A DNA stretch of 64,000 nucleotides from assembly GCF_018326005.1 (NCBI RefSeq), contig NZ_AP021903.1:5135001-5199000 (forward strand), read 5' to 3'. The position numbers and the translations under genes are program-made. Source of the stretch: Pseudomonas sp. Seg1. GTDB lineage: Bacteria; Pseudomonadota; Gammaproteobacteria; Pseudomonadales; Pseudomonadaceae. Of the stretch, positions 9,163-16,576 are shown one piece after another (positions within the stretch are counted from its first letter, which is position 1; the number at the start of each line of letters is the position of its first letter). Below the pieces are notes generated by a model. That model saw nothing but the letters and a program-made list of their open reading frames with translations, did not search any database and was not told the origin of the DNA.

Positions 9163-10493
9163 TGCTCAACTCGGTGATGGTGGTCGATGACGAAAGCAGC
9201 ATTCGCAATGCGGTCGAGCAATGGCTGAGCCTCTCGGGTTTCGAGGTGCAGCTGTTCAGTCGTGCCGAAGAATGCCTCGCCGCCCTGCCCGTGCACTTTG
9301 CCGGGGTGATCCTCAGCGACGTGCGCATGCCCGGCCTCAGTGGTCTGCAACTGCTGGCCGAAGTGCAGCGCCGCGACGCCGACTTGCCGGTAATTCTGCT
9401 CACCGGTCACGGCGATGTGCCGATGGCGGTCGAAGCCATGCGCGACGGCGCCTACGACTTTCTGGAAAAACCGTTCAGCCCGCAAACCCTGCTCGGCAGC
9501 TTGCGCCGGGCCCTGGAAAAACGCCGGCTGGTCCTGGAAAACCGTGCCCTGCACGAGCAGGCCGACAACCGCGCGAAACTCGATGCGACGCTGCTCGGCG
9601 TGTCCCGTGGCATGCAGACCTTGCGCCGGCAGGTGCTGGATCTGGCGGCGTTGCCGGTCAACGTGCTGATCCGTGGCGAAACCGGCAGCGGCAAGGAACT
9701 GGTTGCCCGTTGCCTGCATGATTTCGGGTCACGGGCGGACAAGCCGTTCGTGGCGCTGAACTGCGCGGCGATTCCTGAACAATTGTTCGAAGCCGAACTG
9801 TTCGGCCATGAGAGCGGCGCGTTTACCGGCGCCTCCGGCAAGCGCATCGGCAAACTGGAATACGCCGATGGCGGCACGCTGTTTCTCGATGAGATCGAAA
9901 GCATGCCGTTGGCCCAGCAAGTAAAACTGTTGCGAGTGTTGCAGGAGCAGAAACTCGAACGCCTGGGCTCGAACCAGAGCATTCGCGTTGACTTGCGCAT
10001 CGTCGCCGCGACCAAACCCGATCTGCTCGACGAAGCGCGGGCCGGGCGTTTTCGCGAAGATCTGGCGTATCGTTTGAACGTTGCCGAACTGCGGCTGCCA
10101 CCGTTGCGGGATCGCCGGGAAGACATTCCGTTGTTGTTCGAATCGTTCGCCCAGAGTGCGGCGCAGCGTTTGGGGCGTAATTTTCCACCGTTGACGGGCG
10201 GCCAGTTGAGCCACCTGCTCAGCCACGACTGGCCGGGCAATGTGCGCGAACTGGCGAACGTTGCCGAACGCCAGGTGCTGGGGCTTGATGAGCCGGCGCC
10301 AGGGATCGATCCGGGCCAGTCGCTGGCGGCGCAGCAGGAAGCGTTTGAAGCGCAGTGTTTGCGCGCGGCACTGACCCGGCACAAGGGCGATGTGAAAGCG
10401 GTGCTTGAAGAGTTGCAACTGCCGCGCCGGACATTCAATGAAAAGATGCAGCGGCATGGGTTGAGTCGGGAGATGTTTGTTCCAGGCAACTGA
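9162..10493 (+). CDS. mifR: Sigma-54-dependent response regulator, DctD/MifR type
   Basis: This 443-residue activator has three parts. The receiver domain (residues 1-120) has VVDDESS and ILSDVRMPGLSG, with D53 as phospho-acceptor. The AAA+ domain (about 145-380) has Walker A GETGSGKE at 172-179, the sigma-54 contact loop GAFTGA at 219-224 and Walker B GGTLFLDEIES. A Fis-type helix-turn-helix closes the protein (ALTRHKGDVKAVLEELQLPR). It overlaps the kinase gene by one base. Its likely target is the permease directly downstream, whose upstream region holds two identical-type dyads and a -24/-12 promoter. DctD and MifR cannot be separated by sequence alone here; the context points to 2-oxoglutarate uptake. 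Confidence 0.88.
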   Translation: MLNSVMVVDDESSIRNAVEQWLSLSGFEVQLFSRAEECLAALPVHFAGVILSDVRMPGLSGLQLLAEVQRRDADLPVILLTGHGDVPMAVEAMRDGAYDFLEKPFSPQTLLGSLRRALEKRRLVLENRALHEQADNRAKLDATLLGVSRGMQTLRRQVLDLAALPVNVLIRGETGSGKELVARCLHDFGSRADKPFVALNCAAIPEQLFEAELFGHESGAFTGASGKRIGKLEYADGGTLFLDEIESMPLAQQVKLLRVLQEQKLERLGSNQSIRVDLRIVAATKPDLLDEARAGRFREDLAYRLNVAELRLPPLRDRREDIPLLFESFAQSAAQRLGRNFPPLTGGQLSHLLSHDWPGNVRELANVAERQVLGLDEPAPGIDPGQSLAAQQEAFEAQCLRAALTRHKGDVKAVLEELQLPRRTFNEKMQRHGLSREMFVPGN

Positions 10494-10507
10494 TTTTTGC
10501 AGTATTG

Positions 10508-10617
10508 ATCGTTCCCACGCTCCGCGTGGGAATGCAGCCTGGGACGCTCTGCGTCCCCTCTAGAGCCGAACGCGGAGCGTCCGTTGAGGCATTCCCACGC
10601 AGAGCGTGGGAACGATC
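10508..10617 (+). repeat. Paired extragenic repeat (GTTCCCACGC family)
   Basis: Two imperfect inverted copies of GATCGTTCCCACGC...GTGGGAATGC, at 10508-10536 and 10589-10617, flank a short core that contains a second dyad (GGGACGCTCTGCGTCCC). It sits between the regulator stop and the permease control region and is the only member of this family in the window. Confidence 0.85.
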
Positions 10618-10623
10618 GGAGTA

Positions 10624-10669
10624 AGCGATATTTCGCTCATAGACACTCTGCGATAAGCGGATTTCCGCT
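10624..10669 (+). promoter_or_regulatory. Two predicted MifR/DctD-type activator sites
   Basis: Two 14-bp dyads, AGCGATATTTCGCT (10624-10637) and AGCGGATTTCCGCT (10656-10669), lie 32 bp apart, about three helical turns. Both are perfect inverted repeats around a TT-rich centre. They are placed about 45-90 bp upstream of the -24 element, as expected for a sigma-54 enhancer binding dimers or hexamers of the upstream-encoded activator. Confidence 0.75.
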
Positions 10670-10710
10670 CAGCCAATTCCGCTGCCCCCTCTAAACCGCC
10701 CCTCTCCCCG

Positions 10711-10727
10711 TTGGCACACCTCCTGCT
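10711..10727 (+). promoter_or_regulatory. Sigma-54 (-24/-12) promoter of the permease gene
   Basis: TTGGCACACCTCCTGCT contains GG and GC separated by exactly 10 bases, matching the TTGGCAC-N5-TGCW sigma-54 core. It lies 63 bases before the permease ATG and downstream of the two activator dyads. Confidence 0.8.
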
Positions 10728-10789
10728 ATAGCCCTCGCAGGCTGCGTTCCCGCGCGCTCCACAAAAACAATTAAACGAAGGATCCTTCA

Positions 10790-12109
10790 ATGGATAACTC
10801 CAACGCCCTGCCACTTGGGTCGGCTGCCGTGCCGGCCAAAGAAAGAACCACCGCCAGCCGGATCAAATCGATCTTCAGCGGTTCCGTCGGCAACATGGTC
10901 GAGTGGTACGACTGGTATGTGTATGCCGCCTTCTCGCTGTACTTCGCCAAGACATTCTTCCCCGCCGGCTCCTCCACCGCGCAACTGATGAACACCGCTG
11001 CGATCTTCGCCGTGGGCTTCCTGATGCGTCCGATCGGTGGCTGGCTGATGGGGCTGTACGCGGACAAGGTCGGTCGCAAGAAAGCCTTGATGGCCTCGGT
11101 CTACCTGATGTGCTTCGGTTCGCTGCTGATCGCCCTCAGCCCGAACTACGAGACCATCGGCATCGGCGCGCCGATCCTGCTGGTGTTCGCCCGTCTGCTG
11201 CAAGGCCTGTCGGTCGGCGGCGAGTACGGGACTTCGGCCACCTATCTCTCGGAGATGGCGACCAAGGAACGTCGCGGCTTCTTCTCCAGCTTCCAGTACG
11301 TGACCCTGATTTCCGGTCAGCTCATCGCGCTGGGCGTACTGATCGTGCTGCAGAACGTGCTGACCACTGAACAGCTGTATGCATGGGGCTGGCGTATCCC
11401 GTTCGCCATCGGCGCACTGTGCGCAGTGGTGGCGCTGTACCTGCGTCGCGGCATGGAAGAAACCGAGTCGTTCACCAAGAAAGAAAAGTCCAAGGAAAGC
11501 GCCATGCGCACCTTGATGCGCCACCCCAAAGAGCTGTTGACCGTGGTCGGTCTGACCATGGGCGGTACGCTGGCGTTCTACACTTACACCACTTACATGC
11601 AGAAGTACCTGGTGAACACCGTCGGCATGAGCATCTCCGACTCGACCACCATTTCTGCCGCCACGCTGTTTCTGTTCATGTGCCTGCAACCGATCATCGG
11701 CGGCCTGTCGGACAAGATCGGTCGTCGTCCGATCCTGATCGCTTTCGGCGTGCTGGGGACGATTTTCACCGTGCCGATCCTGATGACCCTGCACACCATC
11801 CAGACCTGGTGGGGCGCGTTCTTCCTGATCATGGCGGCGCTGATCATTGTCAGCGGCTACACCTCGATCAACGCGGTGGTGAAGGCCGAACTGTTCCCGA
11901 CTGAAATCCGTGCACTGGGCGTCGGCCTGCCGTATGCACTGACCGTGTCGATCTTCGGCGGTACTGCCGAATACATCGCGCTGTGGTTCAAGAGCATTGG
12001 CATGGAAACCGGTTATTACTGGTACGTGACGGCGTGTATTGCCGTGTCGCTGCTGGTGTACGTGACCATGAAGGACACCCAGAAACATTCGCGGATCGTC
12101 ACTGACTGA
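10790..12109 (+). CDS. kgtP: MFS 2-oxoglutarate/dicarboxylate:H+ symporter, KgtP family
   Basis: This 439-residue, 12-span transporter belongs to the metabolite:H+ symporter group of the MFS. NMVEWYDWYVYAAFS in the first span, the loop-2/3 motif GLYADKVGRKKAL, ARLLQGLSVGGEYGTSATYLSE and the second-half loop GGLSDKIGRRP are all typical of KgtP/ShiA/ProP relatives. A ribosome site (AAGGA) precedes the ATG. Its control region (sigma-54 promoter plus dyads) ties it to the two-component system upstream. In P. aeruginosa a homologous MifSR-controlled permease imports 2-oxoglutarate; that substrate is inferred here, and other C4/C5 dicarboxylates are possible. Confidence 0.82.
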   Translation: MDNSNALPLGSAAVPAKERTTASRIKSIFSGSVGNMVEWYDWYVYAAFSLYFAKTFFPAGSSTAQLMNTAAIFAVGFLMRPIGGWLMGLYADKVGRKKALMASVYLMCFGSLLIALSPNYETIGIGAPILLVFARLLQGLSVGGEYGTSATYLSEMATKERRGFFSSFQYVTLISGQLIALGVLIVLQNVLTTEQLYAWGWRIPFAIGALCAVVALYLRRGMEETESFTKKEKSKESAMRTLMRHPKELLTVVGLTMGGTLAFYTYTTYMQKYLVNTVGMSISDSTTISAATLFLFMCLQPIIGGLSDKIGRRPILIAFGVLGTIFTVPILMTLHTIQTWWGAFFLIMAALIIVSGYTSINAVVKAELFPTEIRALGVGLPYALTVSIFGGTAEYIALWFKSIGMETGYYWYVTACIAVSLLVYVTMKDTQKHSRIVTD

Positions 12110-12149
12110 TCGGGTGTTCACAGCCACTGCAACGGTGGCTGTTATGGCC

Positions 12150-12240
12150 CCATCGCTGGCAAGCCAGCTCCCACAGGTTTCTCGGGCGGTCACAAATTTT
12201 GTGATCAGCACAACACCCTGTGGGAGCTGGCTTGCCAGCG
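12150..12240 (+). repeat. REP pair, GGCAAGCCAGCTCCCACAGG family
   Basis: Inverted copies (12150-12177 and 12217-12240) with AATTTTGTGATC between them lie at the convergent ends of the permease and DUF347 genes. The pair can fold into a long hairpin and may act as a bidirectional 3-prime end signal. Confidence 0.9.
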
Positions 12241-12257
12241 AATGAGGCAACCCGGTA

Positions 12258-13013
12258 TCAAGTCAACTCGGCAACCTGCTGCTTGCCATAGCGCTTCTGC
12301 GCATACGATGCACCCACAATCATCACCAGCAGAATCCCCGCCAGCACCGCCGACGAACCGATGGTGCCGAAGTCCAGCCCGCCCTTCTCATGGGGCTTGG
12401 TCATCAAGTCACCCAAGGTCGCACCGAACGGCCGGGTCAACACGAACGCCACCCAGAACAACACCACTGTGGAAATCTTCGTGAAGTACTTGAGCAGCAC
12501 GACCACCGCGATGGTCGAGCCTATCAGCAAAGCACCACCGGCAAACCCCAGCCCCGAATCATCGGCCAGGTAATCGCCGAGCGCTGTACCGAGGGTGTTA
12601 GAGAATAGAATCGCCATCCAGTAAAACATCTCGCCGCGAAAGCTCTGCACTTTGCTGACGTTGAGCGAATCGCCGCTCAGGCGCCACGCCGTAAAGATCG
12701 CCAGCAGAATTGCAATCAGGATCATCGAGCCCGTTGCATACCCTAGCTCCAGCGTGCGGTCCATGAAATCAGACATCGTGGTGCCGGCGGTGCTGGTGGA
12801 CAAAATCACGATCCAGTACAGCAGCGGCTTGTAGGTCTTGGCCATCAATTGGCTGATCAGCGTCAGGACGAACACGCTGATCAGAATCAGCGAGCTGATG
12901 GCATAGCCGACGTTGAGCGTCATCGACAGCAAATCCCCCGCAGTTTCCCCCAGGGTCGTCGCGCAGATTTTCATGACCCAGAAGGCCAAGGTGATTTGAG
13001 GAAGTTTATTCAT
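12258..13013 (-). CDS. DUF347/COG4705 multi-span membrane protein
   Basis: This 251-residue inner-membrane protein has about eight hydrophobic spans and four internal repeats. Each repeat places a small-residue turn with a conserved Asp after a span: TLGETAGDLLSMTLNVGY (20-37), TAGTTMSDFMDRTLELGY (75-92), TLGTALGDYLADDSGLGF (140-157) and FGATLGDLMTKPHEKGG (196-212). This fourfold DUF347 arrangement defines the family. No biochemical function is established that I know of; the repeated G-(D/E)-x-x-(G/S)-D signature looks suited to cation binding, which is speculation. It is transcribed convergently with the permease and has no operon partner. Confidence 0.75.
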   Translation of the reverse strand: MNKLPQITLAFWVMKICATTLGETAGDLLSMTLNVGYAISSLILISVFVLTLISQLMAKTYKPLLYWIVILSTSTAGTTMSDFMDRTLELGYATGSMILIAILLAIFTAWRLSGDSLNVSKVQSFRGEMFYWMAILFSNTLGTALGDYLADDSGLGFAGGALLIGSTIAVVVLLKYFTKISTVVLFWVAFVLTRPFGATLGDLMTKPHEKGGLDFGTIGSSAVLAGILLVMIVGASYAQKRYGKQQVAELT

Positions 13014-13354
13014 CGCAGGGAACGCTCCAGTGTGTGACGGCCGGTTCTTGGTTTTCTGGCCGTGGGCAGACTGGCGTTGCGCGCGTGAAAAAGCGGTCGG
13101 GAATCTATGAAAAATCTGTCACACAGCGAAAACAGCGATTAATCAGCGGTTAATGCTGAGCTTTCATCCTGTGCTCACCTGATCGATTACCTGCGCGACG
13201 TTCGCTCCTGATGATGGAAGCCTTTCAATGCGTCGCTCTTAATATCTATTTAATCGATGGTTTTTAGCATTATTTTGCGCTTTTTAATCAATATAGTTGG
13301 CGTAGCATGAACCCCATGCAAGACACACCCGCCAACGAATCCGGAGTAACGAAC
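13014..13354. other. Divergent intergenic region, 341 bp
   Basis: This gap separates the DUF347 gene (minus) from the small secreted repeat-protein gene (plus). The part at 13230-13300 is distinctly A+T rich and probably carries the promoter of the plus-strand gene. I see no convincing named operator or RNA gene. The nearest ribosome site is GGAG at about 13342, before the ATG at 13355. Confidence 0.5.
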
Positions 13355-13609
13355 ATGAAAACCAAACTGATCCTCGCGCTGACCCTGTCTGTACTGGCTG
13401 CCAACACTTTTGCTGCCGACGGTTTCGACCGTACGGGCTCCGCGGTGGCTGCCGATGGCTATGATCGCACTCAATCGGCCACGGTCGCCGAAGACGGCTT
13501 CGACCGCACCGGCTCCGCCACCTTCGCTGAGGACGGTTATGACCGTACCGGCTCGGCCACTTTCGCAGCTGACGGTTACGACCGCACCCAATCCGCTGCC
13601 ATCAGCTGA
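13355..13609 (+). CDS. Small secreted DG(Y/F)DRT-repeat protein
   Basis: This 84-residue precursor has a clear signal peptide (MKTKLILALTLSVLAANTFA, cleavage after residue 20). The mature part is nothing but five tandem units of 12-13 residues of the form (A/E)DG(Y/F)DRT(G/Q)SA. The chosen ATG follows CCGGAG; an upstream in-frame ATG at 13307 would bury the signal peptide 16 residues in and is unlikely. The units alternate G and Q after DRT and end in TVA or TFA. The acidic D-G-x-D spacing could bind divalent cations, but there is no proof. Similar short Pseudomonas proteins carry uninformative names in databases. A hairpin terminator follows, so it is probably monocistronic. Confidence 0.75.
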   Translation: MKTKLILALTLSVLAANTFAADGFDRTGSAVAADGYDRTQSATVAEDGFDRTGSATFAEDGYDRTGSATFAADGYDRTQSAAIS

Positions 13610-13628
13610 TTGCAGTTGTAAAGCGCAC

Positions 13629-13649
13629 AGCCCGGCTTCGGCCGGGCTT
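13629..13649 (+). terminator. Hairpin terminator after the repeat-protein gene
   Basis: AGCCCGG and CCGGGCT pair around a CTTCGG loop region; the trailing T run is weak (TTAGTCATTT). Confidence 0.7.
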
Positions 13650-13692
13650 AGTCATTTCTGGGGGAATGATATTTTTTAGCTCAGCACAAAGA

Positions 13693-13786
13693 CCTGTGGG
13701 AGCTGGCTTGCCAGCGATGGCGATCTGTCAGTCGACATTTACATCGGCTGAAAAAATGCCATCGCTGGCAAGCCAGCTCCCACAGG
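13693..13786 (+). repeat. REP pair, GGCAAGCCAGCTCCCACAGG family
   Basis: Copies at 13693-13720 and 13759-13786 in inverted orientation, upstream of the flavin reductase-like gene. Confidence 0.9.
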
Positions 13787-13883
13787 GTTTTGATTGGATG
13801 GAATATCAGTGCCTGACTGGAAATTGTTTGATCGTGCTTGCACTATTGGCCACCTGATCCAGCCATCTCCAAGAGCCCCAGCC

Positions 13884-14513
13884 ATGCCCGATGACATCCA
13901 CTTCTACGAACCCGCCAATGGCCACGGCCTGCCCCACGATCCGTTCAACGCCATCGTCGGCCCACGCCCCATCGGCTGGATTTCCTCGCAGGATGCCAAT
14001 GGCCAGTTGAACCTGGCGCCGTACAGTTTCTTCAACGCCTTCAACTACATTCCGCCGATCATTGGTTTCTCCAGTGTCGGGCGCAAAGACAGCCTGAACA
14101 ATATCGAGCAGACCGGCGAATTCGTCTGGAACCTCGCCACCCGCCCACTCGCCGAACAAATGAACCAGAGCTGCGCGATGGTCGCGCCTGAGGTCAACGA
14201 ATTCGAGTTGGCGGGACTGACCACGGTGGCGTCGAAAGTGATTTCAGTGCCACGGGTCGCCGAAAGCCCGGTGTCCTTCGAGTGCAAGGTCACGCAGATC
14301 ATTCAGTTGCAGCGTGCCGACGGCGAGACCGTGCCGAGCTGGCTGATCCTCGGCGAAGTGGTCGCCGTGCATATCGCCAAGTGGCTGTTGAAGGACGGCA
14401 TCTACGACACCGCCGCGGCAGAACCGATTCTGCGCGGCGGCGGGCCGGCGGATTATTTCCAGCTGGGGCCTGAGGCCCTGTTCAAGATGTGGCGTCCGGG
14501 CGCAACGAAGTAA
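13884..14513 (+). CDS. Flavin reductase-like, FMN-binding split-barrel protein
   Basis: This 209-residue protein has the flavin reductase-like fold: FNAIVGPRPIGWISSQD at the N-terminus, then NLAPYSFFNAFNYIPPIIGFS and DSLNNIEQTGEFVWNLAT, typical of the family that binds FMN and often acts as reductase partner or stand-alone oxidoreductase. The start MPDDIHFYEP is chosen over an in-frame ATG 90 bases upstream because family members begin here and the upstream stretch runs into repeat DNA. It converges with a small minus-strand gene, with only 4 bases between the stops. The substrate is unknown. Confidence 0.8.
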   Translation: MPDDIHFYEPANGHGLPHDPFNAIVGPRPIGWISSQDANGQLNLAPYSFFNAFNYIPPIIGFSSVGRKDSLNNIEQTGEFVWNLATRPLAEQMNQSCAMVAPEVNEFELAGLTTVASKVISVPRVAESPVSFECKVTQIIQLQRADGETVPSWLILGEVVAVHIAKWLLKDGIYDTAAAEPILRGGGPADYFQLGPEALFKMWRPGATK

Positions 14514-14517
14514 CGCG

Positions 14518-14760
14518 TTACCAGATCAACTCGGCGTCGTCAGTGACGCCCTTGAGTTTATCCAGCTCATTGATGGCGGCCTCGTCGGCAGCGATGGCGC
14601 CGGGGAACACCTGATCATCCAGCAGTTTGTGAAAGCGTGGTGCACCGCCATCGACCAGGGCCTTGACCGCGATTGCCGCGTGATAACCCTTGTTGCCACC
14701 CAGTTCGACGGGGACGACAGCGGATACTGCTTCGAAGTGTTCGAACTCTTTACGTGCCAT
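14518..14760 (-). CDS. Hypothetical 80-residue soluble protein
   Basis: This short protein begins MARKEFEHFEAVSAVVPVEL. It has no signal peptide or membrane span, is rich in Ala and Asp/Glu, and ends in ELIW. An AGGA ribosome site lies before the ATG on the minus strand. I do not recognise the family. It is convergent with the flavin reductase-like gene and tandem with the ABM gene upstream, about 40 bases away, so the two could form an operon. Confidence 0.6.
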   Translation of the reverse strand: MARKEFEHFEAVSAVVPVELGGNKGYHAAIAVKALVDGGAPRFHKLLDDQVFPGAIAADEAAINELDKLKGVTDDAELIW

Positions 14761-14803
14761 GTCGCAAGTCCTGGCTCAGTCAATTAAGCCGGACATTAAA
14801 CCC

Positions 14804-15157
14804 TCAACCGGCGAGTTTGTGTACCGGTGCCGGGCATTGACCGAGGGCTTGCGCCGCCGAAACATCCTTGAACGTGTGGAAATCCAGACTGTTGACCACC
14901 AGGTCCTGCACCAGCTCGGCGAAGATTTCCATCGACGGGCTGTTGAAGTACGCGGTCATCATCTGCTGATTGCTCCAGAACCCGGAGACCAGCCACAACT
15001 CGGGATCACACTGCGAATGCTGCAAGGCAAAGCTCAGGCAACCGGGGGCGGCACGGGACGGTTCGATCAACGCGCTGAGGCGTACACCGAGTTCCGCCGA
15101 ACGCCCGGCGCGCGCTCGAACGAAGGCCATATGACTGACGGGAATCTGCTTGGACAT
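14804..15157 (-). CDS. Antibiotic biosynthesis monooxygenase (ABM) domain protein
   Basis: This 117-residue protein has the dimeric ferredoxin-like ABM fold: VRARAGRSAELGVRLSALIE, GCLSFALQHSQCDPELWLVS, GFWSNQQMMTAYFNSPSM. Such proteins oxidise quinol-like or aldehyde-stressed substrates, or degrade heme, usually without a cofactor. The ATG follows GGAGGG at 6 bases' spacing; a TTG two codons upstream is less likely. It is divergent from an AraC-type regulator, which may control it. Confidence 0.75.
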   Translation of the reverse strand: MSKQIPVSHMAFVRARAGRSAELGVRLSALIEPSRAAPGCLSFALQHSQCDPELWLVSGFWSNQQMMTAYFNSPSMEIFAELVQDLVVNSLDFHTFKDVSAAQALGQCPAPVHKLAG

Positions 15158-15495
15158 GTTCAACCCTCCCAGGGAGTCGCGTGGCAGCCGGGGGACGGGC
15201 TGCGACAGGATCCAAGGTTAAGGGCCGGATGACCGACGCCGTTAGTCGATTCCTGCCGCCGCATTGCACAATCCTGCGAGACTGCACGCAAGCGGTGTAA
15301 CAACCTGTAAAACACAGTCACATGGCTGTCACACGGGGTATCAAGCAAGTTTGCCGTTCTACGTCCTGCTATGGATGGCCACCTACCCAGGCCCAAGCAG
15401 AATCAGGCAAGCATTTCGCAGGATGTGTCTACCGCTCTCGCTTGCACAAACATATGCTCTGCTCCATTCCACCTCCCCTGCCGAGGATGCCGTGC
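15158..15495. other. Divergent intergenic region between ABM and AraC-type genes
   Basis: This 338-bp stretch must hold the promoters of both genes. I see no clear dyad operator, no repeat and no further coding frame that looks real; the open frame running through it on the plus strand is an extension of the AraC-type gene without a supported start. Confidence 0.5.
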
Positions 15496-16425
15496 ATGAC
15501 GTCATTCGATCGTTTTCAAGCCCCGCCCGACGCCGACATGGAAAAACAGCGCGCGGAACTGGCGGCAATCATCCGCCGCAACACCACCGACGATGGCAGC
15601 TATGAGACCGCCATCGGCTCGCTGTTCATGTCGCGCCACACCCAATCCCACGACTTTGCCCCGGTGCTCGCGCAACCGGCGCTGTGCATCATGGCGCAGG
15701 GTCGCAAAGAAGTGCGTCTGGCCGATGAGTACTTCAATTACGATCCGCTGAATTATCTGGTGGTATCGGTTTCGATGCCGTTGAGTGGGCGTGTGGTCAA
15801 TGTTTCGCCGCAGGAGCCGATCCTCGCGGTTCGCCTGGATATCGACCCGGCGGAAATCACCGCGCTGATCGCCGACGCCGGCCCCATGGGCGTGCCGACC
15901 CGGCCGACTGGACGGGGTTTGTACGTCGAACAGATCGACAGTTCGATGCTCGATGCCGTGCTGCGTCTGGCGCGCTTGCTCGATGCACCGAAGGACATCG
16001 CAATGCTCGCGCCGCTGATTCGCCGGGAGATTCTCTATCGCCTGCTGCGCAGTCCGCAGGGCCATCGTTTGTATGAGATCGCGATTGCCAACAGTCAAAG
16101 CCACCGCATCAGCCAAGCGATCAAATGGCTCAACGGCAACTTCGAACAGCCATTGCGCATTGATGATCTGGCCAAGGAAGTGAACCTCAGCGTGTCGACC
16201 TTGCATCACCGCTTCAAGGCGATGACGGCGATGAGTCCGCTGCAATATCAGAAGCAACTGCGCTTGCAAGAGGCGCGGCGTTTGATGTTGGCCGAAGGGC
16301 TGGAAGCGTCGGCGGCGGGGTATCGGGTGGGGTATGAAAGTCCTTCGCAGTTCAGCCGCGAGTACAGCCGCTTGTTTGGCGCACCGCCGCTAAGAGATCT
16401 GGCGCGGTTGCGGCTGTCGGTCTGA
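15496..16425 (+). CDS. AraC-family regulator with AraC_N domain (YqhC-like)
   Basis: This 309-residue protein has an N-terminal AraC_N ligand-binding domain (LCIMAQGRKEVRLADEYF, NYLVVSVSMPLSGRVV) and a C-terminal double helix-turn-helix (RIDDLAKEVNLSVSTLHHRF, GYRVGYESPSQFSREYSRLF). Proteins of this architecture commonly sense aldehydes or xenobiotics and control an adjacent oxidoreductase. The start MTSFDRFQAP follows GAGG at 9 bases' spacing; the frame stays open 174 bases upstream, but that extension has no family resemblance. It is divergent from the ABM gene, which is its most likely target. Confidence 0.82.
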   Translation: MTSFDRFQAPPDADMEKQRAELAAIIRRNTTDDGSYETAIGSLFMSRHTQSHDFAPVLAQPALCIMAQGRKEVRLADEYFNYDPLNYLVVSVSMPLSGRVVNVSPQEPILAVRLDIDPAEITALIADAGPMGVPTRPTGRGLYVEQIDSSMLDAVLRLARLLDAPKDIAMLAPLIRREILYRLLRSPQGHRLYEIAIANSQSHRISQAIKWLNGNFEQPLRIDDLAKEVNLSVSTLHHRFKAMTAMSPLQYQKQLRLQEARRLMLAEGLEASAAGYRVGYESPSQFSREYSRLFGAPPLRDLARLRLSV

Positions 16426-16453
16426 TACCGACATTGCGCTGTGTCGACTGACG

Positions 16454-16548
16454 CCATCGCTGGCAAGCCAGCTCCCACAGGTTTTTGTGCTGAACAGAGA
16501 ATTTGTGCTCACCCGAAAAACCTGTGGGAGCTGGCTTGCCAGCGATGG
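16454..16548 (+). repeat. REP pair, GGCAAGCCAGCTCCCACAGG family
   Basis: Inverted copies at 16454-16481 and 16521-16548, between the convergent AraC-type and ABC ATPase genes. Confidence 0.9.
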
Positions 16549-16576
16549 GGCCAGTCAAGGCAACCTCAATCCAAAA

